Shown one piece after another: positions 53,336 through 64,000 of a DNA stretch of 64,000 bases. The notes below the pieces were generated by a model. It had not been told where the DNA came from. It searched no databases and was given only the letters and a program-made list of their open reading frames with translations. Source of the stretch: Anaeramoeba flamelloides (taxonomy: Eukaryota > Metamonada > Anaeramoebidae); contig JANTQA010000032.1 of NCBI GenBank assembly GCA_027625915.1, positions 8,990,001 through 9,054,000 of the forward strand, given 5' to 3'. Every line of letters starts with the position of its first letter. Position 1 is the stretch's first letter. Both the position numbers and the translations under genes were made by a program.

Positions 53336-53555
53336 AGCTAAATTTCAAAATTAGTGTAAAACTTTTTTATTATTATTTTCTTCTTTTTTGATTTTTCTTT
53401 CAAAAAGTAAAATAATTACACTATATTGTTATTTATTAATCTATATCGATTATTATCTATAAAAACTCTATAAAATACATTATTATTCAAAAAAAAAATC
53501 AATTAAATAAATTTTTTTCTTATGAAAAATCTGCCCCTATTTTTCAAATTTAGCT
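53336..53555. mobile_element. MITE family 2 (AGCTAAATTT ends), copy B
   Basis: This 220-bp element begins AGCTAAATTTCAAAATTAGT and ends CTATTTTTCAAATTTAGCT, flanked by TA at 53334-53335 and 53556-53557. It matches copy A (37119-37334) along its whole length, including AATACATTATTATTCAAAAA. No microsatellite follows this copy. Confidence 0.75.
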
Positions 53556-53557
53556 TA

Positions 53558-56500
53558 GTTTTTTTAAATCAAAAAACAACATTGTTATACCTTTTACAAA
53601 TCAAAATCTTTTGAAGGTTTTTTTGTTCTATTGGAAATTTCAATTAACCCTGTTGTAGTAATTAAGTACATCAGTTGTGGACATGGATATTATAAATTGT
53701 AAAAAGTTATATAATTATATTTTTTGTTTAAAGGGGCTATTAACACAACCCAAGATAATTTAATAAAGGTATTTATAGGTATGATTTGAGTGGCGGGATA
53801 AGTGGGATTTTGTAGGAAAATAATAATAATAAAACACAATAAAAGCTAATTAGAATCTTTATAGGTTGTTCTCTGCAACTAAGATAATTTTTATTTTTTC
53901 TACTTATCCAGTAATCTACACCAAAAATAATATTTGCTTCTTTTTCTAATATTAAAAATTGGATGATAATTGTTGATCAATAAACTAAGAAAGAAAAAAA
54001 AATTCAAAGATAATAAACTAAACCATTTTTTGCTTATTATCAAAAAATAATTAACAATCCATTAATTAAAAATTGAATGAAGTTTTATTCTTGATAAATT
54101 TGAACTTAAAAAGGTTAATAAAGTTTAGAAACTCTGGATTGTTTTGATCATATGAGATTATTACATAATAGATTTATATTGAAAAATGAAAATGTATTGA
54201 AAATACTACAATTTATCAAAACATAAGAAAGGTATTTATTTTTATTTTTGGAATAATTTTTTGCAGGACTACTATTTAAATTTCAAATTATAAAGAATAA
54301 AAGGATATTTAGTCAAGAAAAAGACTGGGAAACAATCTTTATTCTCTTTTTTTATCTGAAAATTTCTTTAAAAAATAATTCTTTAATATAAATAATTTAT
54401 CAAGTACTCATTTTCATTCGTGGGGTATGCCTTTTGGTATTATTGATTACCAAGTTGGTTTAAAAAAAAATACAATTAAACAACAGAAATAAAGCCATTT
54501 GTGACTCAAATATTTGGTAGTATTTATATTTTATCTTTTTTTTTTGATTGAAGAAAATAAAAAAAAAGAGAATTTATTTTCTCATCCAATTGAAAGCTAA
54601 GTTTAATTTCAATTTTAGTTTTAAAAAAATTTTTTTTTGATGATATGTGTTCCACTCCGTACATAAAATTAGGAATTATATTTTTCAACAAAAAAATTCA
54701 AATGAAATTTCAATATTTCTAAAAAAATAAATTTTTTTACTTTATATATTATAATTTTGGAGAAAAACAAGCAAATTATTCATCCTTCTTGAGTAATCTT
54801 TAAATTCATTTGATTTTTAAGTTCAAAAATTATAAAAGTTTTTAAATATTTTGATTTTTTTCCCAATTTTTAGTAAAAATTATGGGAGTTTGTCCAACCA
54901 AAATATTGAATCAAGAATTTGTTTTAAAAATATTCTAATCAAATTTAGATGTTTATATCCTTAAAACAAATTCTTAATATATATATACCCGGTTATTTTG
55001 AAATTTTATTTTTTTTTATTTGCTCTAAAATTTGTTGATCAAGAGAGTTAAAACTTTCACTACATTCTAATTGGATTTTATATTAATTTTAATATTGAAT
55101 TTCATGTTCTATAAATTCTTTAATAACACAATAGGAAACAGTTTTGGAATAAATTGGTTAAAAATGTAACAAATAGAAAATATAAAACAACTCTGTAATT
55201 AATTAAAATTAGATTAGAAATTTTCTTTTCTTCTATAATATAATGTATTTTTTCAATTAAAAAAAAGGAGAAAAAATAAACTCAATCATCTTATTTTCAT
55301 TTTTTAATAAATTGTGATAGGTTTTTTGATTATTTTTAGTGAAATAATTTTTTAGAAAATATTAATGATATAAATAAAATTATAAAATAAAAGTAATTAA
55401 AATATTTTATACAATATGAAAGCAATAAATTTTTGAAAGGGTAGTTTTTTTAAACAGAAAAATGTGAAATATTTTGAAGTACCCTTTTTAAAATTCTTTT
55501 TTTAAATGAAAAAGTGTTTTTAATCAGTGAGAATTTTTTTTTTAAATTATATTAATTATTTTTTTTCACCGAATAGAATTTTGAAAAGGTGGATACTTGG
55601 TACATTAAAAAAAATTATCTGACTTTTCTATTTGAATAAAATGAAACAAATAAAAATTTTAAATTGAACTGAGACGTGATTTTAAAGTACGAAAATTTTA
55701 AAAAAATCCATTCCTCATTTTGTAAAAACACTAATTTTCGAAAAAGTCAATTAAAATACAGTTCATACTTTTTCTTTCTTCATTTTTTTTTATTATGAAA
55801 GATCAATTACTAAAAGCCACATTTTTTTGTTAATACGTTTTCTTGTGTTTTATATTTATTTTGTATTTTATCAAAATTCCAGAATATTACAAAAAAAAAC
55901 AAGAAAATAGCAATGATCCTTTTTTGAATTTATCAGAACAGAATAAATAATTTTTTTTTTAAATAATTTTTTTGAATTCTGGAAAGGTTATGGAATTTAT
56001 GTATTTATTTTGCTTTAATTAGAAATCAGTTGAGTTTTAAATCAAAAAAAGAAAAACCCCTTAAACTTTTATGGGGAGTAAAGGATTTGGTAAAATCTTT
56101 AATTTTACTTAATTGTTTTAAATTCCAAAAGTTTAATTGGATTTGTTTTTTTGGTTTTTGAAATTAAAAGAAAATTTAAGAATTTTCTGTTATTTTCTCA
56201 AAATATAATAAATCACAGTTAGGTTGTCTTGAATTTTCGATTTATTACAAAAATCAATAGATAATCAAAATAAAACAGAAAAACTCAAAAAAAAAAAAAA
56301 AAAAAAAAACAGAGTTAAATCTACCGATGAGAAAATAATATAGAAAAAACATATATTTTCCTTAATTCTTTTAAATTCTGAATAGGTTAGGTACCCAAAG
56401 GTACTATATGTTACCAAAAAGCTATTTTTGGTGACTTTTCTATACTTGAATACACTTCCGAGAATACATAAATGGAATTATATTTTTTTAATGAACCTAA

Positions 56501-57152
56501 TGATAACAAGTAAATTCTCTGAGGAATCGGATAAATGTTATAAATCAAGGGAATTTTGTTAGAAATCCACTCCGATTCGATTTTTATAAAAGTACAAAAA
56601 GATTCGAAATAGATCAAACAATTTCTACAAAGAATTAGTGGTTAATGAAGTGCCAGTCCAATTTTTAATGAGATTTACCTCTTGGTGGATTTTTGAGAAA
56701 ATGATTTACAATTAAAAAATAATGTGGGAAAGTGGAATCGAGCACTATATATTCAAATTGCAAGTTGTACAAGTTACCTCTGGTCCATTATCGATTCTCT
56801 AAAAGGCGCCCACTTTTTTCAAATAGCTTTGTTTCAAAATAAATTATTAATATATTATTTCATGTCCAATTTTTGTCTGAGTGATTTCAGATTTGCAAAG
56901 GAAAAATCCAAAATCACATCTTCTCAAGAATAAAAAAAAAAATATCTGGAAATTAATTGTTTATATAATTCCAAAGTTTAAATGTTCCCTTCACCCAAGC
57001 AAAAATAAAATATCATAAAAAAAAAAAAAAAAAACATTTATTTCATAGTAAATAAAAATTTTACAAAAATATTTTATATTAATAAACTTTTAAATAGATT
57101 TTAAAAAAGTATACTATTGTTTCGTAAAACAGTTTACAAAATAAATTAAAGA
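53558..57152. other. 3.6-kb AT-rich spacer
   Basis: Apart from a degenerate repeat at 56460-56804 and A-homopolymers near 56290 and 57020, I see nothing in it. The open frames at 56411-56617 (-) and 56724-56933 (+) fall in or beside the degenerate repeat. Confidence 0.55.
56460..56804 (-). repeat. Degenerate interspersed repeat, copy 2 (family unknown)
   Basis: It aligns with 33660-34014 in the same orientation and ends with the same TTCTCTAAAA. The minus-strand translation has a FESF segment like copy 1. It is broken. It lies just 3' of the G-alpha gene. Confidence 0.45.
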
Positions 57153-58218
57153 TTATAAAAAACCCAGGCTTGTTATATTTTTTTGTAATACTGTATCCAT
57201 TACTGCAGAAAACACAAATTTGATATTTTTTGAATTGATAGCTGTCGTAAAAAAGGGGTAGACCTTTTTACTCTGGATTTTATTTAAGGACATGAATTGA
57301 TTTCGGATAAACACCTTTGCGTCTTCAATATCATCACTTCCTTCATACTCTGGAAACACATTTTTTAATTCTTTTTTCGAAAACTTGTCTTCAAAGATAT
57401 CAGTTTTATTTAGAAACAAGATCAAAGAGCTGTTTGTAAACCATCTTGAATTGCAAACATCATTGAATAACATTAACGATTCCTTCATCCTGTTTACAGT
57501 CCTTTCTTCTTCCAAAACTTGATCATAGGCACTGATCGCAGTAACATATATTACCGATGTAACTTCTTCAAAGCTATGAATCCATTTTTTTCTTTCATTT
57601 CTTTGTCCACCAACATCAATCAGACTATAAAAAAGTGATAAATTATTAAGATGAAAAAATTTAAATTAGTTTTGACGATTTTTTGAATAATTTTTTATTT
57701 TGGTAATTTGATAAAAAGGAAAGCTAACAATAAAGGTATACACGTGCACAATGTGTATAGGGGGGACATTAAAATATTATTTTTATGGAAAAATTCCTTT
57801 ATAATTACAACCAAGATCTAAAAACAATAGATAAGGTTGAGATTTCTTCAACAAACCAAAGTTTTAGAAAACCATTTATTGTAATTAAAAGTGAGAATTT
57901 GTCTTTTCTGAATTGAAAGAAAGAAAAAAAAAAAAGACTTTTAAAATCACGAAACCCACAATTTTATCAAAATATCAAGAATAAACACAAAATCAGAAGA
58001 AAAGAAAAAAAGATATTTACCAAAATTTGAGATTATCTTTTCTAAATCTTGTCTCATTAATTCCACTAGTTCTAACCCTCAAATTTAATAAATCATCATT
58101 GGTTGGGACATAGTCTTCCTTTATTATTGTTTGTAATTGATCTAAAAAGCTATTAGTTCATTTTTATTTTTTTTTGTAAAATAAAAAAAGAGGAAAACTT
58201 TAATTTGGTAAAATTTGG

Positions 58219-58250
<32 letters not shown>

Positions 58251-58828
58251 ACTATTTAGCAGATTGGATTAATTGAAATTTATTTCTGACTTTATAGGCT
58301 TGTTGAATTGCAGAGTCTGCCCACAATTTTTCAATCTTGGTTGCGAGTTCCGGTGAAATAGGCTCGAGTACTCCCTGATCCATTACCTCTTTCACGAATT
58401 CGTCACATTCACGGTTTTGAAATTGTAAATTTAATTCATCTTTCATTTCGATCAGTGTTTGGATGGCTTGGATGGCATTGGTTAGAATATCTTTTTTCAT
58501 TTTGATAATCTCACTTTTTTTAAAACCATTGGAATACAAGAATTTGCATTGCTTCACAACAGTTGATTTTCCAGATTCACCAGGCCCTATTATGAGAAAA
58601 AAGTGAAGGAAATAGGAATGTTTTGAATAATTGTGATGAAATTTGTTAGGTTAGTATTTAATAGGAAACAAAGATTTTCATAATCAGAAAATAATTTTAG
58701 TACTTACCTAATAAGAGTAATCGATAGACTTGATTGTTCATGCTTTTCAATTGTGTTCCCATTTGATCAATTTTCTTTGATCTTTTTTTAGCTTGCTTAT
58801 CGACTTTGGAATTTAAACAACCACACAT
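57153..58828 (-). CDS. Heterotrimeric G-protein alpha subunit, four exons, 351 aa
   Basis: This is a GTP-binding switch coupling receptors to effectors at the plasma membrane. Exons are 58708-58828, 58253-58586, 58021-58149 and 57153-57624. Introns of 121, 103 and 396 nt begin GTAAGT, GTAAAT and GTAAAT and all end ATAG (phases 1, 2, 2). The spliced product has every G box: GPGESGKST (P-loop, split by intron 1), switch-I arginine and threonine in RVRTSGINET, DVGGQR with the catalytic Gln, NKTD, and TTAI in place of TCAT near the end. Between the P-loop and switch I lies the expected helical domain. Length is typical (about 350). The N-terminus MCGCLNS has Cys 2 and Cys 4 for possible palmitoylation, but no Gly 2, so no N-myristoylation is expected. 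The C-terminus SLGFL lacks the Cys at -4 used by pertussis toxin. The receptor and effector are unknown. Confidence 0.95.
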
Positions 58829-61800
58829 TATTCAGGAAATTAAAAATAATTATTTTAATAAAAAAGTTAAAAAGAGTTGTTTGTTTTTAATAGTTTGTAA
58901 AAAAAAATAAAATTTATATTTCGATCAGATCTTACAAATGTTAAAGCTCAATTACCAAATTCAAGTTTGGTTTCAAAGAACATATCTTTGAAAAGGTCAC
59001 TTTTTCTTAATTTTAAGAAAAATTACAAAAAGTTTTGTCTTCAATTTTTTCATTATCAAGGGTAGGTGTCACACTGTGTATACCCAATATCCACTCTTTG
59101 TTTTTTATTTTCTTCAAATTTGTAATTAACCAACAATTTTTTTTGAATTTTGATTTCAAAAAAATTATATATTATTTTTGATTCTTCAATTCAAATTGGT
59201 TGAAAGGGTTTAATGAGTCGTTGGGTATTTTTTTGTTAAAACTAGAAGAAAATTCAGAATTTTTTTTTCGTAACTTTAGAAAGATATTTACCGATAACAA
59301 GAAGACTGTTTTTACAAGCCTTTGGTTGACTGAAACAAATCAAAGTGTAATTTTATTTTGTGAGGTTATTTTCATTTACAAAAATGGTAACTGTTGTAGA
59401 AAAATCCAATAAGTGAATTAAATCGTCCCTTTTTTTCAACAACCCAACAGAACTAATTGATATTTAATCAAAAAATATTAAAGAGAAATACTTTTACAAA
59501 ATTTAAAAAAAGCTTTTAAAATACTTTCTTATCTTAAAAAAAATTTTTTTTTAATTTTAAATCATTTTTCTTTCTGATGATGAGTTGTTTTAAAATCAAC
59601 CCAAAGCGAAATACCTTGGATATTTTAATTCAGAAGAATTTTCCAAATCCCTACTGGCAAATTAATTAACAGACAAATATTCCCATTTCCACCTTTCCAA
59701 ATCAATAAGTTTGGTTTCCATTGATGGGGTTAGTTAAGTGGAATTTGTGGAAAAGTATTTTCTACAAAGCTTAAATTAGATAACATTATCAAATCTTAAA
59801 ATTTGAATAAAATGGTCAGTCAGAAGGCCCCGTTAGTGACGTAATTTTCTATTTTTGATTGACTCATGGTGATCTTTTTGCATCAAAGTGGAAGGAAAAA
59901 AGATTTCCAAATTTTCTAATATTTGTAGAAAAAAGTTAGTACTTTTTTTTAAATTTTTTTCGAATTAAAACTTTTTTGCCGTTTTATGTTTGGAAAAGTT
60001 GAATACTTTTTTTTATCAAAGTTCTTTTCTTCATACACTAACACCCACACCAATTTTAAAGTTTATACCCTCTCTCTTTTAAAATAATTGTAATCTAAAT
60101 TTTTCATTTTGTAGTTGTAAAATTTCAGTTGGGTTTAAAAAATTTTGGTTGAATTTATTAGACTAAAAATGTTGTTGAAGTAAAGAACACAGGATCGATT
60201 AAATATTTTGTGAGAATATTTTGATAAATTTATCATTCCTAACACGATTTCTTAATTGAGACAATGAAAATGTTTTTCGAACAAAAGAGAATGTTTTGGG
60301 AAATTTGAAAATAAATTCCTTTCTACAAATTAGCAAAAATTATCAAAATTCACCAGAATTTTTGGGGTTAATAAGAATCAAAAAGAGGTCTAATGGCGAT
60401 TAATGTGAATTAGATCAAATTTTGCTTGTTATAATTTCAATTACTTCAATATCCTTCGAATTAGTTTGCCTCGAAAAGAAAATTCTATTTTTTATTCAAA
60501 TTGAAAAAAGTTGCAAAAACAAGAAAAATTGATAATTTTTTCACAAACTCATATCTCGGAAATTACTTCACTCAAAAGAAATTGTAAATTTTTATCTAAT
60601 ATTTTGTGAAACTTCTTGAGAAAATTCTCTATTCTTATCAAGATAAACTAGTTGTCAAAAAGACTAATTTTGTGATTCCCAATTGATAATTGTCAATCTT
60701 TCATGTATCATTATTCTCAAAAAGTGAAAACTTTTTTTTTTTTTGGAAAAGTTAAAATTAAAACTTTTATACAAAAAAACAAGCTTTTTTTTTTTTTTTA
60801 ATAAACTGGTTAAACTTTTTCTACACGCTGTATTTTTACAAGAAAACATTTCAATCTTTTAATTCTTAAAATTGCTTAAATTAAGAATTTCTCTTTTTAG
60901 AAATACAACTTTGATGATTTATTCTAAATCTTGGGATGTAATTTTTTTTTAAAAGCGGAATCAAAAATTTGCCCTTTTTATAATCCAATAAATAGCAAAC
61001 TGAATATTTTATTTATTAATAACCCATTGAACGAGTTAAGATTGGGATATTAATTACCCAGTAATAATAATCCAATTAAATTGTATTTTTATTATTATTT
61101 TTTTTAACCTCTGAAGAATGAATTACTCTTATTTGCTGTAAGTTTTATTTTAATATAAAAAAAAAAAAAAAAAAAAAAACATTAGCTTTTCGAGATTTTA
61201 AATTCATAGAATTGGAAAAAATAATGGATTTTACTCAATTCTTATCGATCCAAAAAAATAACTTTTAAGTTTCTTTTATTTCAAAAATTAAAAAAAAAAC
61301 GAGGCACTTTGGAAATTCGGGAATTCCTAAGTTTTTATTTAGAAATTTATACAAGATACAAAAATATGAATATTACAAACTAGTTCTATTAAACATGTTG
61401 TATTTTTTTTCTATTAATATTATTCATATCATCATTTTTTAATTTAATGAAATATTATTTTTTTTTAATTGGATTTTATGATTAATTAAAATATGTTGGA
61501 TAATTCTACAGAAAATAGCCTAGATCTTCAAGGATATCAATTTTTTTTGACTTTTTGAATAATTTAAAAAAAATTGATTTTTTTTTTTCTTAACATAAGA
61601 ATATATATATAAATAATATATAATTTTTTTGAGTTTTAAAATACAAGTTGAATCCTTCCATTTTAAATTTCATTTGTCGTTTGATTTTCTAGAATTTAAA
61701 ATATTAGTGGAAAACCAGAGACATTATTCAATTCATTTATAAATATGAAAATATAAATAACAATTTTTACAACGAATACTATTTTCTGGTTGTTTGATTC

Positions 61801-64000
61801 GATATTTATCTTGCTCAATTAAAAAGTAGTTCTTTATGTATTGAAAAATTGACTTTTCTAGATTTAATCAAAGTATTTCAGGATAATTTTTAATTTAATG
61901 ATTTGTTTTTTTTTCTCATTTGTTTTTGTTTTCAACATAAATAAAAAAAATCAATTTGAACTGTTCTTGATAGTAACTAATTATTCATTTTTTTCAAGTT
62001 TAAAATAATTTATTTGATTTTTTTTTGAAATTACAAAGATTATATATACACTGAGTTATTTTAAAACTTTGTTTTTTCCATTTTAAAGTGAATTTTCCTA
62101 CAGTTCCTTGATAAGTAAACAGATTGGATTTCTTCTTCAACAACACTAATAGTTTTGGAAAATATTTCGAAATATTTTGAATATTGAACTTTTGAAAAAA
62201 GAATCAAATAAAGCAAAATATTCAAAATAATAATTCATTTCTGAAAAAAGTTTTGTAAGAAAGTTTGGTATTATAGTAGTCAGATTCATACTTTTATTTT
62301 ACCTATTGCAAGATCCAATTAAATTTTTAAATTTGATATTGAACAAAGGAGAAGATTTATTTTTTTTTTTTTCGAGTTCCTTAAAATAATGCATTAATAA
62401 AAACATTTTGAATATTATGATTTTTGTAAAATTTTTTGAAAATACTACCCTTCTAAAAGTTCATTTAATCAATTCAGAAAATTAACTTAATCTAAAATCT
62501 TTAGTACTGAATTTTTTGGAGTTATTTTTTGATTTTAAGTATTAAATCCCTTTTTTTTATCTTTAAAACAAATTTCATTTCTTGTATTTGATTATGATAT
62601 TTGCAAGAAAGAATCTTTGTAAAAAAATATTTTTGGTTAAAAAAATGTAATAAATAAAGACTAAGGTGTGGAATTTCAAGTTAAATTCAAGTTTATACCA
62701 ATACCAAATTCAGATGATATTGAGAAACCCAAATTTTTAAAAAGTGTAAAACTCGGGCTGATACTATTTTCTATCTATTCTTGATTTCAACAAATTTATT
62801 TGGAAAATATGACATATCTTTTAGGTCTTCTAAAAGAAAAAAGTTGTTTAAAATACACACCTCCCCATGTTGATTTTATTGATTTGTTCAATGATTAATT
62901 TCAGGCATTCGTATAAACCCCTTTCAAGATTCAAAAATAAATTTAATAAAAACATAAATTTAATCAAAAAAATTGTTCAATAAATCAAAAAAATGAAAGA
63001 CCTAACTCCAAATTACTTTAATTATTTTTACAAATCGAGTAATTCATGGTATTTTGTTATTTTCAAAGTTACATTAGCTAATACCAAACAAAAAACTTTT
63101 TTAGTAAAGTTTTTTATATCTAAGATTTTTAAAATTTAAAAAATTATTAACTTCCTTAAGTAAAATCATCAATTTTTGAATCTAGGGGCTACAATTTCAA
63201 TAATTAGAAAATATTTTTTTAACTAAAATTAAATTTTTGAGTTAATTTATTAAAATAAAATTCTATTATTTCTTTTTCTTAATAAAAGTTTGATTGTGGA
63301 TGCTCTTTATAAGAAATATATTATTGAAAATTAAAATATTCCAACAATACTCTTACTTCACTTGATTTAAACTTAATAATATTTAAAAAAAAATCTTGTT
63401 CATCTTTTATTAAGGGGAAAATATAAGTTCAAAACACTTAAAGGAAAAAAAAAAAAAAAAAGGTATTTTTAATATGAAAGTGTGTGAAATTTTACATTTG
63501 ATTATATAATCAAAAATTTCAAGTTATATATTTTTGTATTTAATAACAGGCGATTCTCAACGCTATACAGTCAGTTCCACTTTTAAGGCACACATTTTCA
63601 AGGAAATTTAAGGTACAATAAAAATCTCAATTTAAAGCATGTTTTTTGGAATTTTTTGTTACAGTTTAATGTTACTAAAATTTGAATTTTGTGATTTAAT
63701 TTGAGATTTTTATTGTACCTGGAATTTCCTTGAAAGTTTGTGCCTTAATAGTGGAACTTACTGTAGAACTTTTAAATAGATAAGAATACTATTTTTTATT
63801 CTGTAACCTATATCAGGTAAAAAAATATTATAAACCCCATTTCAAAATCGTGACTCACCTAAAATAATATATTGAACTTAGAAAAAAAATTTTCCCTTTA
63901 GTATCCAAGAACAACTTATTCATAAATCTTATTATTTATTCACTTTTAATTATTCTATATACATAAACCTGATATTTTCAAAATTATTAAAAAAAATAAA
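58829..64000. other. 5.2-kb AT-rich spacer to the window end
   Basis: The stretch just upstream of 58828 should hold the G-alpha promoter. No motif stands out from the A/T background. A run of about 22 A lies near 61157, and one intact MITE (63568-63763) is present. Open frames at 59200-59412 (+) and 60664-60849 (-) are low-complexity and unsupported. Confidence 0.55.
63568..63763. mobile_element. MITE family 1 (mariner-like), copy 4
   Basis: This 196-bp foldback begins CAGTCAGTTCCACTTTTAAG and ends TAGTGGAACTTACTG, with TA at 63566-63567 and 63764-63765. Arms carry AAGGCACA and AAGGTACA motifs at the usual spacing. Its TTCCAC version of the end differs from the TTTCAC version at 39752, which suggests at least two sub-lineages. 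Confidence 0.85.

Noticed and set aside
58252-58557. Reading G-alpha exon 2 as a separate 101-residue protein
   Set aside because: The apparent stop lies at the GTAAAT splice donor, and splicing restores a full 351-residue G-alpha with all G boxes.

Overview
The window is nuclear DNA of an extremely AT-rich unicellular eukaryote. The evidence is spliceosomal introns with GT..AG ends, a full-length cytoplasmic dynein heavy chain, a heterotrimeric G-protein alpha subunit, a mitochondrial-type carrier and an RNA polymerase I factor, all set in long A/T homopolymer-rich spacers. The standard genetic code fits, with TAA and TAG as stops and CAA for Gln. Proteins carry lysine/glutamine/glutamate/asparagine low-complexity inserts. 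This style recalls amoeboid protists such as Anaeramoeba, and less so Dictyostelium, but that assignment is from memory and not proven here.

Layout: (1) 2-409, the open 3' end of a + strand gene of unknown function. (2) 3049-4332, minus strand, an SLC25-type carrier. (3) 8321-22447, minus, an uninterrupted 4708-residue cytoplasmic dynein-1 heavy chain. (4) 27346-29040, minus, a four-exon isocitrate-dehydrogenase-family enzyme of prokaryote-like type. (5) 34168-35850, minus, a coiled-coil protein with an AAEYG CC1-box and a downstream LFDEI 'Spindly-like' motif, which makes it a candidate dynein-dynactin activating adaptor. (6) 44145-44525, plus, a small K/Q-rich orphan. (7) 49119-52154, minus, a TAF1C/Rrn6-like RNA polymerase I initiation factor. 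(8) 57153-58828, minus, a four-exon G-alpha subunit. Six of the eight genes lie on the minus strand. Two have three short introns each (about 100-400 nt); the others appear intronless.

The spacers are not featureless. They hold several families of short non-autonomous DNA transposons. One is a TA-flanked, mariner-like family of 196-197 bp with CAGTC ends and repeated AAGGCACA motifs in each arm (four copies plus one half). A related 307-bp element, a 216-220-bp family with AGCTAAATTT ends (two copies), two different TTAA-flanked families, and a 1.26-kb element whose ends are packed with ATCGCGAT palindromes make up the rest. They cluster at 37-41 kb, 45-48.8 kb and 52.2-53.6 kb. Composite (CA)n(TA)n microsatellites and isolated poly-C/poly-G runs also occur in the spacers.

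Functionally the genes are unrelated housekeeping and signalling loci. The possible exception is the dynein heavy chain and the candidate dynein adaptor 11.7 kb away on the same strand, which could act in the same transport machine. I found no tRNA, rRNA, CRISPR array or retroviral element.
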